Notes under the pieces: model-generated
What the model saw: only the letters and a program-made list of their open reading frames with translations
Databases searched by the model: none
Told to the model about the DNA's origin: nothing
Origin: Vespula vulgaris
Lineage: Eukaryota > Arthropoda > Insecta > Hymenoptera > Vespidae
Direction: 5' to 3'
Length of the DNA: 64,000 bases
Assembly: GCF_905475345.1 (NCBI RefSeq)
Contig: NC_066600.1
Span: 1,100,001-1,164,000 of the forward strand
In this document: positions 36,401-50,358 of the stretch, piece by piece
Layout: each line of letters starts with the position of its first letter
Numbering within the stretch: the stretch's first letter is position 1
Program-made: the position numbers and the translations under genes

Positions 36401-39400
36401 CTTCTAATCCGATGTTTTTAAATAACGAATCGACTAATCGTCGTACGTGGCAGCATTGTTTTGAGAAAGACAATCAAGAAACAAAAAAGTAATTTTTTTT
36501 TTTTAATTAAGAAAAATTCTATTAAAAACGTTAGTTTTATTAAAGTGTATTAGTTCATTAAATCAATCAAAATATTTCTCGGTTTTTGTGCAGAACGAAA
36601 TTTTATTATCGTTAATATAAAATTACAAAAAAAAAAGAAATAATAAAATATATAAAATGATATAAAATAATATAACAATTTATTTTTATTTGTCAGATCG
36701 ATTGTTAATCCATCAGAGCCAATAGTCTCGAACAGGAATAATTTCTTTAAGGAGTATCGACGGAATGAGAATTTTGCTGAGAAACGTGTAACTGGATTAT
36801 GCGAATTGCTCGCGTAAGTAACATTGTTATTACTTGATTAACATCGATTGTATACGTATAGTCACATAAATGTTTCTTAAAACGTGTCTATATTTTTGAT
36901 TGACATTTCTCCTTTTAGAGAAACAAGAACAATACAGAAGGAATTAAAAGATAATAATTCGTTATCAGAAACACGTTCCTCTCCATATAATCGATCACAA
37001 ATACCATTATCGAATATGTCGTTGACAAAGGGTCGAGTTAATAGTACCGAACTAAATTCGAAGAAAGACAAATCTGAACCTAAATCACGTTCAGGTATTC
37101 CTAAATTAAATGCATTGAAAGTTCTGTTTAAAGATAAACGTGACAATAAATCACCAAAGACTACAAATGTTCTTACGGAAGATTACGAGAAAAAGGAGGA
37201 AGATAAGGAAATTTGTTGTTCGAATGAAAGAAATGATAGCAAAAATTCGTCGATGGTTTTATTAGAGGTTCCTGAAAAACTTCCTGTAAATTCATCGTCA
37301 GAATATAAAAATGAAGAAACTAACGAAGAGACAACGAAGAAGAATATAAAAGAAAAATCATTCGCAGAAAAATTAAACTCATCCAATGAAAAAGTTACTA
37401 AGACAAATGATTCTTTACAAAAGTCGATATTAAAAAGTAATACCAACTTTGATCGTGATACAATAATCGAGAATCAGCCAAGTTTAATATCTTTTAGAAA
37501 TATGAACAGTAATACCGAAGCCAATTCAATGTCTAACTCAATAACGATGGTCACCTCGTCAAAACGTTGTCAATTATCATGTCTGTCTTCGTTATCGTCA
37601 AAAACCGATTTCATTTTCGAGAAGTCTATCGAGAAAAGCAAATCAAGCAAAATTGACAAGGATTCTTTAGAAAATTCGACCGATGATAATGACGAGGAAA
37701 GTGAATTTAAGTTGGACGAGTTAAAAGATTCTGATTCAATTGAAGAAAAGAAGAAACAGCAAACGTCTCTGAATACATCAGATATCTTATGTTCCTCAGT
37801 GTCTTACGTTCCAACAAAAAGTTTTGAACATCAACGTAAATTACGATATTCAAATATTAAAAAAGATATTTCGAGAGATTCTTTGAACAAAGTTTCTATT
37901 GCTTCGACATCGGGCAGTGATATTGATCAAGAGATAAGATCAATGACGTTAATAGAAAAAGCTCGATTCAACGATAATGAATCTATCGATGAAAAGAAGT
38001 GTAAGAGTTCGCAAACTATATCACATTCGAAATCATTTTCCGATGCTTATACCAACGTCGAGAATATAAATTCTAATTGCATTAAATATGTCGATAGAAT
38101 AGTTCCATCTCCCAATGAAATTGATTTGAAAATATCATTGAAAGATGTTGCTACAGAAATTCTTTCGCAAGATCAATCGATACTATTACCAACTCAAATG
38201 ATTCAAACTCAAACGAACGAATGTTCGTCTACGTTTTTAGAGAAAAGCATTGCTACTGATTTAGTTATAAATTCTTCGAACAATTCCAACGAAACTAAGA
38301 CCGTTGTTAACGTTGAGTCAAAATCAATATGCGCCAGCGAAGAAAAAGTTCTAGATCATAATGATCGATGGGTCATGGAAACCGTAGAGTTATATTGTGA
38401 ACAACCTAACGACAATCTAGCCATATCAATAGAGAACCGTAAAGAAGAAAAGAAAGATTCTAACGATCCTAATGATCGATGGGTCGCGGAGACGGTAGAG
38501 TTATATTGCGAACAACCTAATTACGAAGATGACTCTAAAGAGGATAAAAAAAGTGAATTAAACAAATCTTCTGAATCAAAAATAAGTAATAATTTTAATA
38601 TCGAAAGATCTATACTGTCGGTATCACTGATTGATCAATTAAAAGATATCAAAGAGCAATTGCAAAGCGTTGATGTAAAATTGAATAAATTACAGGAAAC
38701 TACAAAGGAAGCCAATAATGCATTTTCTCGAGTTAACGTAATTACTACACCGTTTGATTCTAATATCAAGAAAATAATATCTGTTTCATCGAATGATTTG
38801 TCGGAATCGTCGAATGTAAAAAATGTTATGATCAATGATCGACGATCTTCTTCGACGATAGAATCGTCCTTATCTTCTAATTCTTTCCAACGATCATCAA
38901 GAATTTCACAAGGACGTCGTTTCGAACGTTTTAATACAAATCTCAACGAAATGAGCGATGTCACGGATGCTTTCCAAATGACTTGTTGTTATTCGAAAAA
39001 TTTGTGCGACGCTATTAAAACTTGTGAAGATTGCTCGATCGTTAATAATCAATCGGACGAATGTAAAAAAAGTTCATCGACGTCATTCGAAGAAGCTACA
39101 GGATTTTCTGAAAAAGGATCTATGGAAATTGACGAACAATTGACCTGCGAATATTTTAATAAGAATTGTTCTCGTTCTTACGACAAGAATAATTTCAATG
39201 ACGATGACGAGGAGATGATTAGTATTAAAAGTACGTCGTCTTCTGTCGAACATATTTTTTATGAATTAAAAACAACCGATCATTCCTCATCAGACAATGA
39301 ATCCGATCAGACTGATAATTATCTATTTCTTTCAACTAAAAATTCTAACGACATGAAAGAGAGAGAAACGAAAACAATATCAGATTCCATTAAGAAAGTA

Positions 39401-39625
39401 TCATCAAATGTTTTGAGTATAAAAGATCAACGCTTAGAGATAATGAAATATTCCGATAAAGAAACATATTTTACATTTTGTAACGAAAATATCGAATCGA
39501 ATGATTATAATGATTTAATTATTTCTAGAGAAGGCTTGCTTCTTCTTATCTATTTTACCATATGTTTCTTTGTATTTTTTTGTTTGAACTTTTCTATTAC
39601 CTGTGAACCATGGTTTATTTCTTAA
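33423..39625 (+). CDS. Unrecognised large disordered protein, about 1,735 aa
   Basis: I do not recognise this gene. Seven exons (33423-34825, 34945-35096, 35267-35325, 35403-35593, 35910-36488, 36697-36813, 36919-39625) join in one frame through good GT/AG sites. The two very long exons, 1.4 and 2.7 kb, hold no stops, so coding is very likely. Composition is Ser/Asn/Lys/Glu/Asp-rich and looks mostly disordered. Visible pieces: an acidic run at about 207-220; RWIIENISDI at about 316; a strongly basic segment at about 372-403 (MRRCARVSRIRRRIF); a 17-residue motif NDRWVMETVELYCEQPN at about 1315, repeated at about 1352 with one change; and a predicted coiled coil at about 1405-1437 (QLKDIKEQLQSVDVKLNKLQ). 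There is no signal peptide. The last 30 residues are hydrophobic and may be unspliced intron. Basic segment plus coiled coil would suit a cytoskeletal or centrosomal scaffold, but that is a guess. Confidence 0.78.
35628..35826. mobile_element. MITE-like element, copy 5 (intron of the unrecognised gene)
   Basis: Left arm CAGATCGGATTAAAAGTTTC, TAGACGATTTTAAAAGTCAA. Right arm GAGTTATTGATTTTTAATAT, ending AACTTTTGATCCATTCTGTA. It fills most of the 316-bp intron between the exons at 35403-35593 and 35910-36488. Confidence 0.7.
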
Positions 39626-39736
39626 ACGTTTATTTAATTAATAAATAATTAATTTCGTTTTTGTTCTTACAGAAGCTCTCGTTAGATTTTCATATTAGAT
39701 TCGTTTCTCTCGTATTTTCTTTCACGTTTTGTTTGT

Positions 39737-39742
39737 AATAAA
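39737..39742 (+). terminator. Poly(A) signal of the unrecognised gene
   Basis: AATAAA, 112 nt after the last in-frame stop and before a T-rich and GT-rich stretch. It supports transcript termination here, in the 490-bp gap to the convergent transglutaminase gene. Confidence 0.5.
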
Positions 39743-40112
39743 GATTTAAAAATTTCAACATATTTTTTTTTATAATACTAACATCGTTTATATATATATA
39801 TATGTGTGTGCGTGTGCGTGTGTGTGTATTGAAAAATTGTTAAAACTAAGAAACAAGATGATATTAACGAAGATTATACGTGTTGCACTTACATATTAAT
39901 TTAAATATACGATTACATTCTCCTAATGATTATGACATTTCATTTTAATTGCGATCTCGTTTAAAAAAAAATTGGTAAAAGTATATACTACTGTGATATT
40001 ATCACGGCTTCTTTTTTCAACTTATCTTCCTTATTTACAAAAACTAAAAAAAAAAAAAAGAAAAGAGAGAAGAAGAAAAGATGATTTTTTTTTTTTTTGA
40101 TATATTAAATTT

Positions 40113-43100
40113 TCAATCTTCATCCAAGACCTCGATCGTTGCCGCTCCAGTGATATCGATCAATTCTTTCGAGGCAAACGTGGCTACGATCTTTTGTTCT
40201 CCAGGTTTTTGTGGAACCAATTGATGTTCCACATAAACTTCTTCCAATGGTCCGACGTCTCTGAAAGGTAAAATCTTGTTTCTGGCTAATCCAGGACCAG
40301 CGTAATTAAATTTGCAATTAGTTAATGTTCTCTTCAAAGGATTCTTAAAGCTAAGCGTTATGGTCGACGGTCTTCCAAGCATCGGTTCACCTTCGATCTG
40401 TAATACATATTTGATATTGATACGTTAGAAACAAGATCTTTATGGGAAACATTTTCTTTTCCTTCGATTTGCTGATAAATCTTTTAATAAATGATCAAAA
40501 TCGAACCTTGACAGTGATATTAGGTTTGAGAACTTGAAAATCATCCTCATCGGCCCAAGTTTGTTTCGTTTCTTTGACAGTAGCAATCGTGTAGAGTTTC
40601 ATTATACAATACTCTACCAATTTATCCAGATAATCATCCACGGTAACTGTCAATCTTAATTGTTCGCCTGTGAAGAAAAAGAGAGAGAAAAAAAAAGAGA
40701 AAAAAATTATCATGCGCAAGAAATACGAATGTGTTTTTAAACGTTTCCTAGTAAAATAAGAAGAAGAAAAATCATCTAATCGATTTGCATAAATCGTTAT
40801 GCAATATTGTATAATTTATGCGATGGTTCATTAAAATACGATAATTATTCCATACGAGTTTGTCGTTAAATAATTTAGAAGGAATGTGAGTGTGAGAAAA
40901 AAAAATCTATACGTCATTACAACGATGTCGACTATTATTCTAATCTTACTGGCATTAGGTTGAAGAACGAAATCACCGGAGGCTCTTTTTACCAAGTTCG
41001 CCTTGACTCCGGTATAGTAAACACTGCCTGCGGACAATATAGCTTGTATCGTTCTTGGTTTATTTGATTTGTTTTTTATATTCACGGTAACTGCAAATGG
41101 TTCTCCTATGTTAACACGTTCGAGATCAACTAGATCAAATTGGACGTCTTCTTTGTTTGGTTCTGGCAAGGAATAAAATTTCTTTGCTCTGTCTGTACTA
41201 CGTATTGCTCTGTACAAGGTCAGTCTCTCTGCCTCCGTGCCTTTTGTTTTTTGTAACAACAAATCGAGAGAAAAATAGTAACAAGATTAGAACAAAAAAC
41301 GAACGAACAAGCAAATAAACAAATAAGTAAATAAATTTCTCTGACCTTCTTTAGCTTTGTAAAGAGACGTTATATCCTCTCTATCCTTGTCACCGTTTGG
41401 ATCAAAGATCCATGGTGCTTTTGTCAGGATCATTCGACCGATACTAAAAAAGAGAACAAAAAAGAAATTATTATCGTATGAATGAAGGTACATATTAAAA
41501 ATTGTATTATGTACTGTAAACAAAAATATATACATGTATGTATGTTTTTAACTATCGGCTGATATAATAATTTGTAAAAAGAGAGAAAAAAAATATTTCA
41601 ACTAACTGATATTTGTTACAGTCGATCTTGGAGTATCCTAATTCGCTTTCTGGATCTTCCTTCCATCTCATAAGATCGGCATTAACCGAAGCCAACATAA
41701 AAGTAACGTCAAAGTTATAACCAACGGCACCTTGTCTTATAGCTTCGACGGAGGCTGGTCCACATTGATAAAAGCTATCCGATGGTTCTTGCGGTGTAGC
41801 ATCTATCGCTTGCCAACCACCATAACCCTTAGGTAAATCAGGCCTAGCCATCCAAACGTCGTTCCAAACGTGATAATTCCAAATCGAATCTTCGCCCTCC
41901 AAATTATTAGGATCATATTCGAGTTCCTCGTTATCAGCATTGTAATAACGATCGACCGATAACGAGGCATTTGCATCGTGAGCCGATACGAGATTTGATA
42001 CGACTCTTGATGGTATTCCAAGTGCTCGACAAACGGTTGTCACCACACCAGCGAATACCCAACATTGTCCGTATTTTACTTCCTCCTTTGTTTCTAAAAA
42101 TTGTTCTAATATCGGGACACTTCCAGTCCAGGCTGCAGGTGCCGTACCATCTTCGTAATCACCGTCCCATCGACCAGTTATAACACCTTGATCGTCGTTC
42201 GAATTTACCTGGAAAACAATAAAATTATCATATTGTATATATATTTATATATATATTTCTTTTTTAATTAAAATTAAACATTTACGATTCTTGATATCGC
42301 ACGGCACATTTTGATAGGGTCTCCTCTGGACACAGCTTTAATACCCGATCTTTCCAATAATAATTGACAAGCTGGTAAAACGCATGCGTCGAATTGGCCA
42401 AAGACCCATTCTCTGCCACGAGAACTTCCCCATGGACCAACCCATATCTTTCCAACGTCGTTCATAACGTATTCGTCGAGAAGTTGTTCGTCCTCCATGA
42501 AGACCAGATCCTCTGTGAGAATTTTATTTACTTTTTTTTTTTTTCTTTTCTTTTAATATCCTTTCGTCAAACGCAGAATTTCTTAGGTTTTTGTCTTGTT
42601 TTTTTTTTTGAAAAATTTTTTATTATATTCATGAATGATATACCTTTTAGCCAAGGGTTGAACAGCAAGTATATGTCTTTTTCATAGTGATACGTATTCG
42701 GTGGTTCTTTTCTTCCAAGAGTCGTTGTTTCCACGTTCAATTGCCATACACCAATTGGACTATCAATTGGACTTCTAACTTCAACTGATAAATCCATTCC
42801 ACTGACCGCTACCATTCTTACACCCCATGCTTCTAAATCGGTTAAATACGTGTCTCGATTGGTTATCGTGTTGACTCCTCTGGTACCCTTCATTACATTT
42901 GGATTTGGACCGAAACTGAACAATAGTCTGACAATATCAGTTTCATCCACGTATTCACGATTGAATCTCAATGCCAAGTTGAAAGCTTGACCTCGTCGTA
43001 ATATTGGTGTTGGATTTTCCGAATGAATCATTTCGTAATTGATAGTATGATGTGCTTTGGCATTTTCTTTCTCGTACATGTAAGCCATGTCAACGATCAA

Positions 43101-43118
43101 TGGTTCCTCGTTAGACAT
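40113..43118 (-). CDS. Transglutaminase (annulin / hemocyte TGase type)
   Basis: Coding exons 42644-43118, 42286-42512, 41607-42208, 41346-41443, 40950-41240, 40507-40667 and 40113-40397 give 712 aa. The start is fixed by an in-frame TAG directly before the ATG (or that TAG is itself an acceptor). Domain order is that of animal transglutaminases: N-terminal beta-sandwich (about 1-160), papain-like catalytic core, and two C-terminal beta-barrels (about 470-712). The catalytic triad is visible: Cys283 in YGQCWVFAG, His347 in NYHVWNDVWMARPD, Asp370 in GGWQAIDATPQE. The family forms Ca2+-dependent glutamine-lysine isopeptide crosslinks. Arthropod members act in hemolymph clotting, cuticle formation and epithelial morphogenesis. 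There is no signal peptide, as is usual for the family. It is convergent with the unrecognised gene. Confidence 0.96.
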
Positions 43119-45726
43119 CTAATATCCGGTTGAACACATTTTTATGATTAATTTTTTTTTACATAAATCGTGCTATTTTTATAATCAATTTTTTAACAAA
43201 TTCTACGTACATGCGCGCGCACAATTTTTCTTTAGAGTTCGTACAACGTACAGAACTTTCTCAAGTCCGTACATTTTATTCAAAGTAAAAATCAATGTTT
43301 TTTTAATCTAACGTTTACAAATTTCTATTATTCATTGTTAAAACAAAGATAAAAAAATAATTGTCATTCTGAGACTTCTTTTCCTCAAATCTATACATTC
43401 CATTCTTAAAAGTCTCTTCACTTTAAATTTGTTTCTTACATCAGAACTCAAATACTAGAAATATATGCATATATATATATATATATGTATAGTTATACGT
43501 ATATGTATATATGTTCAAATAGAAATAAAAGAGTATATATCCGCTCTTTTGACGAATCGCGTCATCGTATGAAAGTAAGCCTAAGTAAGAAAAATCGATG
43601 TTACGTGATCGGATTGTGAATGAAATTGTTACATCCCTGAATGGAATTGAATCATGACCTCTTAAATGATTCATCGATTTCATCATTTTGTTACAGTGAA
43701 ATATCACATCCTGAGAGAATGTGAACGTGTTTTAAAAATAATTATATCTGTACATATTTTTAAATTGACAACTTTTTTGCTAGCTACTTTTTAATAAATC
43801 ATCAGAGAAAAGAGAGATCTCTCATGAGAATTAAAAAAAAAAAAAAAGAAAAAAGAAAGGAAAATCTTGTTAAGCTTCTGATTTGAATAAATGCATATTA
43901 CATGATCCTTTACAAAATTTTTTTATACTTTTCATTTCCATACTAATAATTCACAACTCTGTGCTTACTGTGAGATCATGTCTTTTCTTTTTTCTCTTTT
44001 TTTCTTTCTCTTTTTTTCTACGCAAGAAAATAAAAATCTAACTCTACTACTTGTTTCTCTCTGAAAAAAATTTTGTCATGCAACGCAAAGTAGAAATTGT
44101 ATTATAAGAGTTCGTTCTTGTAATTAAAAAGATACAAATTAAATTAATAGTTCATGTTGATTATAAAGATAATTAAATAGAAAATTCGATTTTTTTTTCT
44201 TTCAAATTAATGCGATTAAACAAATGTGGATCAATATTTTATATCAATTGTAAACATAATCAAATGAAAACGATAACACTTTTTTTTTATAACATTTTAT
44301 GTTAAAAGACTAACCTTGAGCGTTTTATATGTTGAAAATCTATGGTGCCTTTCACTTACTACAATCGATTTCCAAGTTAAACCAAAGCCTTACTGGCGAT
44401 CAGAGATGTTTGACGTCTTTTTATATAACGTGCAACATCCAACTTACTAACCGCAGTATCCCCACTACGATAATTAAAATGCCTACTGATATAATATGTA
44501 CCTCCGTTGTTCTTAATTATTATCTTTAAATGTTCTAATTAGTTCATTCTCTTATACGCATAGATGCGTAATCACGTTTAACGAAAATCAAATTATTTTT
44601 CTTAGCCTTTTAAATCATCAGGAATTTCACAAAAAAAAAATTTGTTTTTTACGTCCGATCAATTATAATATATTATCTCATAATTATTCATAATTTATTT
44701 CTTTAGAAAAATTTCGATTATAATTATTTTATAATTTATTTGTAATTCATAATATTCATGAAATTAGATTCATGATTAACTCTCTTCATAATAGATGAAA
44801 TTGAAATTAAATAATTATAAATAATTATAATTGTTAGTAAAAATTTAACTCGATGCATTCACAAAGGATCGACTTCTTTACTTTTTCTTTCTTCCTTTTT
44901 TTCACATAAAAACAATAAATTAAAACACAATCGTATCAAAAGGAAATGTTAAGATTCGTATTAAATTTTAAACTTTCTATTCTTGATGAAAAAATTATAA
45001 AAACAAAAAAAAAAGAAATAAAGAAATCACAAATCTATTCTAATTAAAATCAAGAATTATCATGCTCGAGTTTTCACACATGATATCGTTTACTACATAA
45101 TGTTATCTTATCGTGTGAAAGAGCAATCATAATTAAGTCCATATAATAATATAATATAATATAACAATGCAATGGATGCTGCGGTTCTCCACATTTTTTA
45201 TCGTAATCGTAAAGGAAAAATTTTGTGTGGTTATCAGTTGAAAGGATGAAAGGAGTCAAGAAAAAGTTTTCATAGATTTATTTTGCGTTCTCTCTCTGGC
45301 TATGTCTGTGTATGTGTATGAGCATATGTGTATGTATGTGTGTGTGTGTATGTAATCGGCCTACACGATTTACGTTGTAAAGTATTGGTCACTCTTTTTC
45401 TTTTCCAATTACTCATAAGCCTTCTTTCTTTCTTTCTTTCTTTCCAAAAAATACGGAAAGTTTCTTTTCGATAATTAACGAAACATGATCCTACGATATT
45501 TGTATATCGATTATTTCGATCAACGACATTTTTTTTGTTTGTTTGTTTCTTTTTTATTTTTTTTTTTGACTTTTCTTTTTGTTTTTTTGTATTTTTTTTT
45601 ATATTTTTTTTCAATAAGAAATGAAGGATAATCATTTTGATATATCTTCGTATTGATTGACTAATCGACGAACGCAATCCGAGAATGTCAAAGATGCAAT
45701 AATATTAAAAAAATAAAAAAGAAAGA

Positions 45727-45735
45727 GAGAGAGAA

Positions 45736-45827
<92 letters not shown>

Positions 45828-45833
45828 GGAGAA
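45727..45833. repeat. (GA)n microsatellite
   Basis: About 105 bp of nearly pure GA. Confidence 0.95.
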
Positions 45834-45994
45834 ACAAAGGGTTACAAAATTTGATAAAAATGATGATCCTTCGAATAAGATACATCTAAAGAAATATAGA
45901 TCAATTTTATATATCTTGACGCTCGGAATGCGCGAACCGACACGGTGATTAATATTAATTTAAAAATCAATATTTGAATCAGTGAAATAAATAA

Positions 45995-46025
<31 letters not shown>

Positions 46026-48174
46026 TATATTTATGTATATATTAGAAGATATATCTCATCTAAGTAAAATGGACCGTTTATATTCGCGCGAGCACCCATC
46101 TAAAAAGTCTAAAAATATTTAGATTAAGGCAAGTATAGACGTGTATATATATGTATGTGTGTATGTATGTATGTGTGTATGTATGCACGTATGTATGCAT
46201 GTATGCATATATAATACTATATAAATAAGAACGAGGAATCAGTAACTTCTTCGCTACGGAATGCAGCAGCTAACGCATATTCGGCTTTCGCGGATTCAAA
46301 TTTTTTTGTTTACTTCTGTTTTTTTTTTGTTCTTTTTGTTTTTTTTTCGTTTTCACATCCTTTTCCTTTCTCTCTGAGCGTCGAACAAATTTGATCGATT
46401 CTAGGAAATTCTATCTCTTTGTTTTGTTTTTTTCTTTTTTTCATTTTTCTAATGTTTTTTATTTATTTTTTTTTTTTTTGATTACGAGATATTAATCATC
46501 CAATTTCTCTATCAAATTTGGCACAAGATTACTTGGCTACTTCATTGATTGCGCTAGCGATAATTTTGATATTAGAATGCTATAAATTTTCCACGACATT
46601 TTTATAAATGCCTACTCTTTCTTTTGCGTTTGTTTGCGTGCGGGCGTGTACGTGAGTGTGTGCACGTGTTCGTGTGTGTGTGTGCGTGAGCTTTTTCATT
46701 TTTTGTAGCTCCTTTTTCGTTTGTTCGCAAATTTATGATAAGTGTGCATAACTTATACAAAACTATTTATCCGTACGTTAGAGAGAGAGAAAAAAAATAT
46801 TTAAAAAAAAAAAGATAAACGAAAATGAACGTATATATATATATATATATATATAAAACTTGTCTTATTTTTTATAAATCATTCAAATGTGTTATTAGCT
46901 CATAATCGGATTATTTGTCGCTACTCATCTCTTTCTGTTTCTTCAAAGTAATATCTTTGAACCCGCGATATGCTTAAGGAACGCAACATACACGACAAAC
47001 ATACTGACAAACATATTCGAATTACGCATACACACACACACACACTCTCTTTCTCTCTCCTTCTCTTATCAGTCCTGATGCGTTAGCTCGCGTCTTTTTA
47101 AAAATCAAATCTTATCCAAACGCACTTTGGGTCTCCGTTACAATGGCACGTGTTTAATTTTTATGCCTCAATTTACTTTCACATTGCTGAAATATATCGA
47201 AAAGATTGACGCGAACGAAGTTATGAATCGAGTAGTTCGTGTGAGAAAACGAAATATTCATTGTACATATGTATCTCTTCGTTCCTATATCAACGATGTT
47301 GTTCCAACAAAAAAAAAAAATAATAATTAAAAAAGAGAAAAAAAACCCGAAAGCAAAAAAAAAGAAACAAAAAGAAATTGAAAACAAACGAAAATATGAT
47401 AAAAATCGTTGCAAAATCATTTTTATATCGTTTGTTCATGAATTTCATCTTCGCTTTCTCTCTCTCTCTTTCTCTACGCACTCTGTTTAAACATTTTAAA
47501 TAAATAAACGGATAGTATATAAAGACGGACGTTCATTAAATTCAAGTGTTAAAAAGAAAACAACGAAACTTAAAAATACCTGAAATCTAACAAAATATCA
47601 TCATCGATCATAACAATCATAATCCTAAATTTGAACGCCCAAATATATATGAATTAATCAACGAGTAATTACACATATACATGTACATGCATGAAACTCA
47701 ATATATAAAGGAATTTCTCATTCTTTTCAGCCCTATATATACATATATATATATAAGATTATATATATATATATATATATAAGATTTTGTAAATATACAT
47801 ACATATAGCTAATAATATAATAATTATTATAACTGCACTTTTCTTTGTTAGATCCCACGTTGTGCTCGAGGAAAATACGACCACGTTTTTTATTTTTTCT
47901 TTCTTTTTTTTTCTGTCAAACACATTAAACATTTTCAACAATTAATATTGTGACTATTATTACTACGAAAGTTCTTTCATTTTTAATTAAAACCCGTAGG
48001 ACGCAATTACGGGGATGATGAAGAAATATAAAAGGAAAGAAAAAAGAACAAAGTTTACAAGTCATAAAAACGCGGTCGTGCATTCACCGAGATGCGTCCT
48101 CGATCCTATTATCACAGTCAATCTCCTATCTATCATCTTCATCATCATCATAATCATCATCACCATCACCACTA

Positions 48175-48358
<184 letters not shown>

Positions 48359-48720
48359 TGTTCATCTTTTTCGTCATCATCTCCTTCTTCTTCTTCTTCT
48401 TCTTCGTCTCTGTCTCGTACCACGTATTATTATCTTCTTTTTTTTTTATTTTTTTCATTGGAAATACAACGAATAACATAACGCCATTTTGAAACATACC
48501 TTCATATCCCAAACATTGAAAGCAAAAACACAACGAACGCGATAGACCGAGTACTATGTCTTCTCGGTGTGTAAAAGATTAGATATTTCGCGATAACTTT
48601 TTTTTTCTATGTGTCTTTCGACTTCCCCATAACAAAAGAGAAAATTAAAAAGAAAAAAAAGGAAAAAGAAAAAAATTACAAGTTAATAAAATGTCCATGA
48701 ATAAAATAATGATAATGATA

Positions 48721-48722
48721 AT

Positions 48723-48753
<31 letters not shown>

Positions 48754-48815
48754 TAACAATAACAATAATAGTAATAATAGTAATAGTAATAATAACAATA
48801 GTAATAATAATAGTA
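48721..48815. repeat. (AAT)n / (AAC)n / (AGT)n tract
   Basis: Trinucleotide repeat with drifting third base. Confidence 0.85.
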
Positions 48816-49484
48816 GGAACGTTCGTGTGCACGCGAGCACGGCGACTACTACATAATTATTTCCTTTTTATCATTATTATCTTTTTTATTTTATTTTATT
48901 TTATTTTTTTCTTAACAATATTCACATCAAATCGGTTATGAAAAACCTTCAAGAACCGATTCGTTGCCGTTCTATTTGCTCTTCTAATTTTTATTTCTTC
49001 TCTTTCTTCACAATATTAAAACAACTTTCAAAAGTTATTATCGTGCTACGTACGGTTACTAATTCATGAAATTATGGCATTATTTTTGGCAAAAATATTA
49101 TAAATTCAACTACTGGTGTAATGGTCGAACTTGTTATACGATAGAAGAAAATTAAAAGAAGACGAAAAAAGAAACAAAAAACTTAAAAAAAAAAGTAGAA
49201 TTAAAAAAATAAACAACGGCAATGCTCGACCAGTTGACAAACTTCATAAATAACAGACATAAGTAGTAATCGCGAAATATGCAATTAATTCTATCTTTAT
49301 GTATACATATCTGTTTGTTTGTTTGTTTGTTTTCTTTTTTACCAATATACATAATATACTATATATTTATGTGTGTGTATATTTTTTTGTATAAGTGCAT
49401 ATACATAAGTTTTCTATACATATACATATGTAAATATATATATATATTATATATATATAAATACATTTATGTATATATATGTAC

Positions 49485-49531
<47 letters not shown>

Positions 49532-49742
49532 GATATATACTTATATTTTGTATCTTTTTGTTCATATGTATTTTATTTCGCACCAGGGAGCCTTGGTTAC
49601 GCGTGACTAGTTTAAATAAAAAATAAAACACTTTTTTCGTTCGCCGTTAAAAAGCACCACCATTTACTTCCATACTCTTTGCTCTTTTTTTTCATTCATC
49701 TTTCGACTCGTCATTTCGTCATTTTTATTTTCATTAAAAAAT

Positions 49743-49743
<1 letters not shown>

Positions 49744-49829
<86 letters not shown>
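49744..49829. repeat. (CT)n microsatellite
   Basis: About 43 CT units, pure. Confidence 0.95.
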
Positions 49830-49832
<3 letters not shown>

Positions 49833-50358
49833 CATAACAATTTTTCTAAGTTATTTAATAAAACCATTTACGAGTAACGACGAACGATAAAAAACGCCAG
49901 AATGTAAAGAAAAAATAAAAGGCGAAGTGGACTGTCGTGGTGACGGTGATGGGTGTGGTGTGGGGGTTATGGGGGAGAGCATATACATACATACATATAT
50001 ATATATACATACATATACATATATATATAAGGAGAGAATATAATCATCATAAAATCGAAAAATTCACTCTTCTTCTTTTTTATGGCTAAACTGCCTACGA
50101 ATGTCAACACCCATCCCCCGCCCACGCTCCCATTCTTCTTTTTTCTTGTTTTGTTGTTGTTGTTTTTTATAGTTGGAAGTTCTAATCGTAATGGTGCTAA
50201 ACGATAATATTTTATCATCAATGATCATTCAGTGATCGCCATAATCATCTCGTATGAAGAAAACAACGAGACACGTTTCATACGCTAACAAGGCGATGGG
50301 TATTTGTATAATTATTTGGTTTAATGATATTATTAGTATTATTTATCCACCCCGGGGG

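Noticed and set aside
33587..39000. Minus-strand frames opposite the large unrecognised gene
   Set aside because: They are shadows of the plus-strand exons, which alone have a phase-consistent chain with splice sites.
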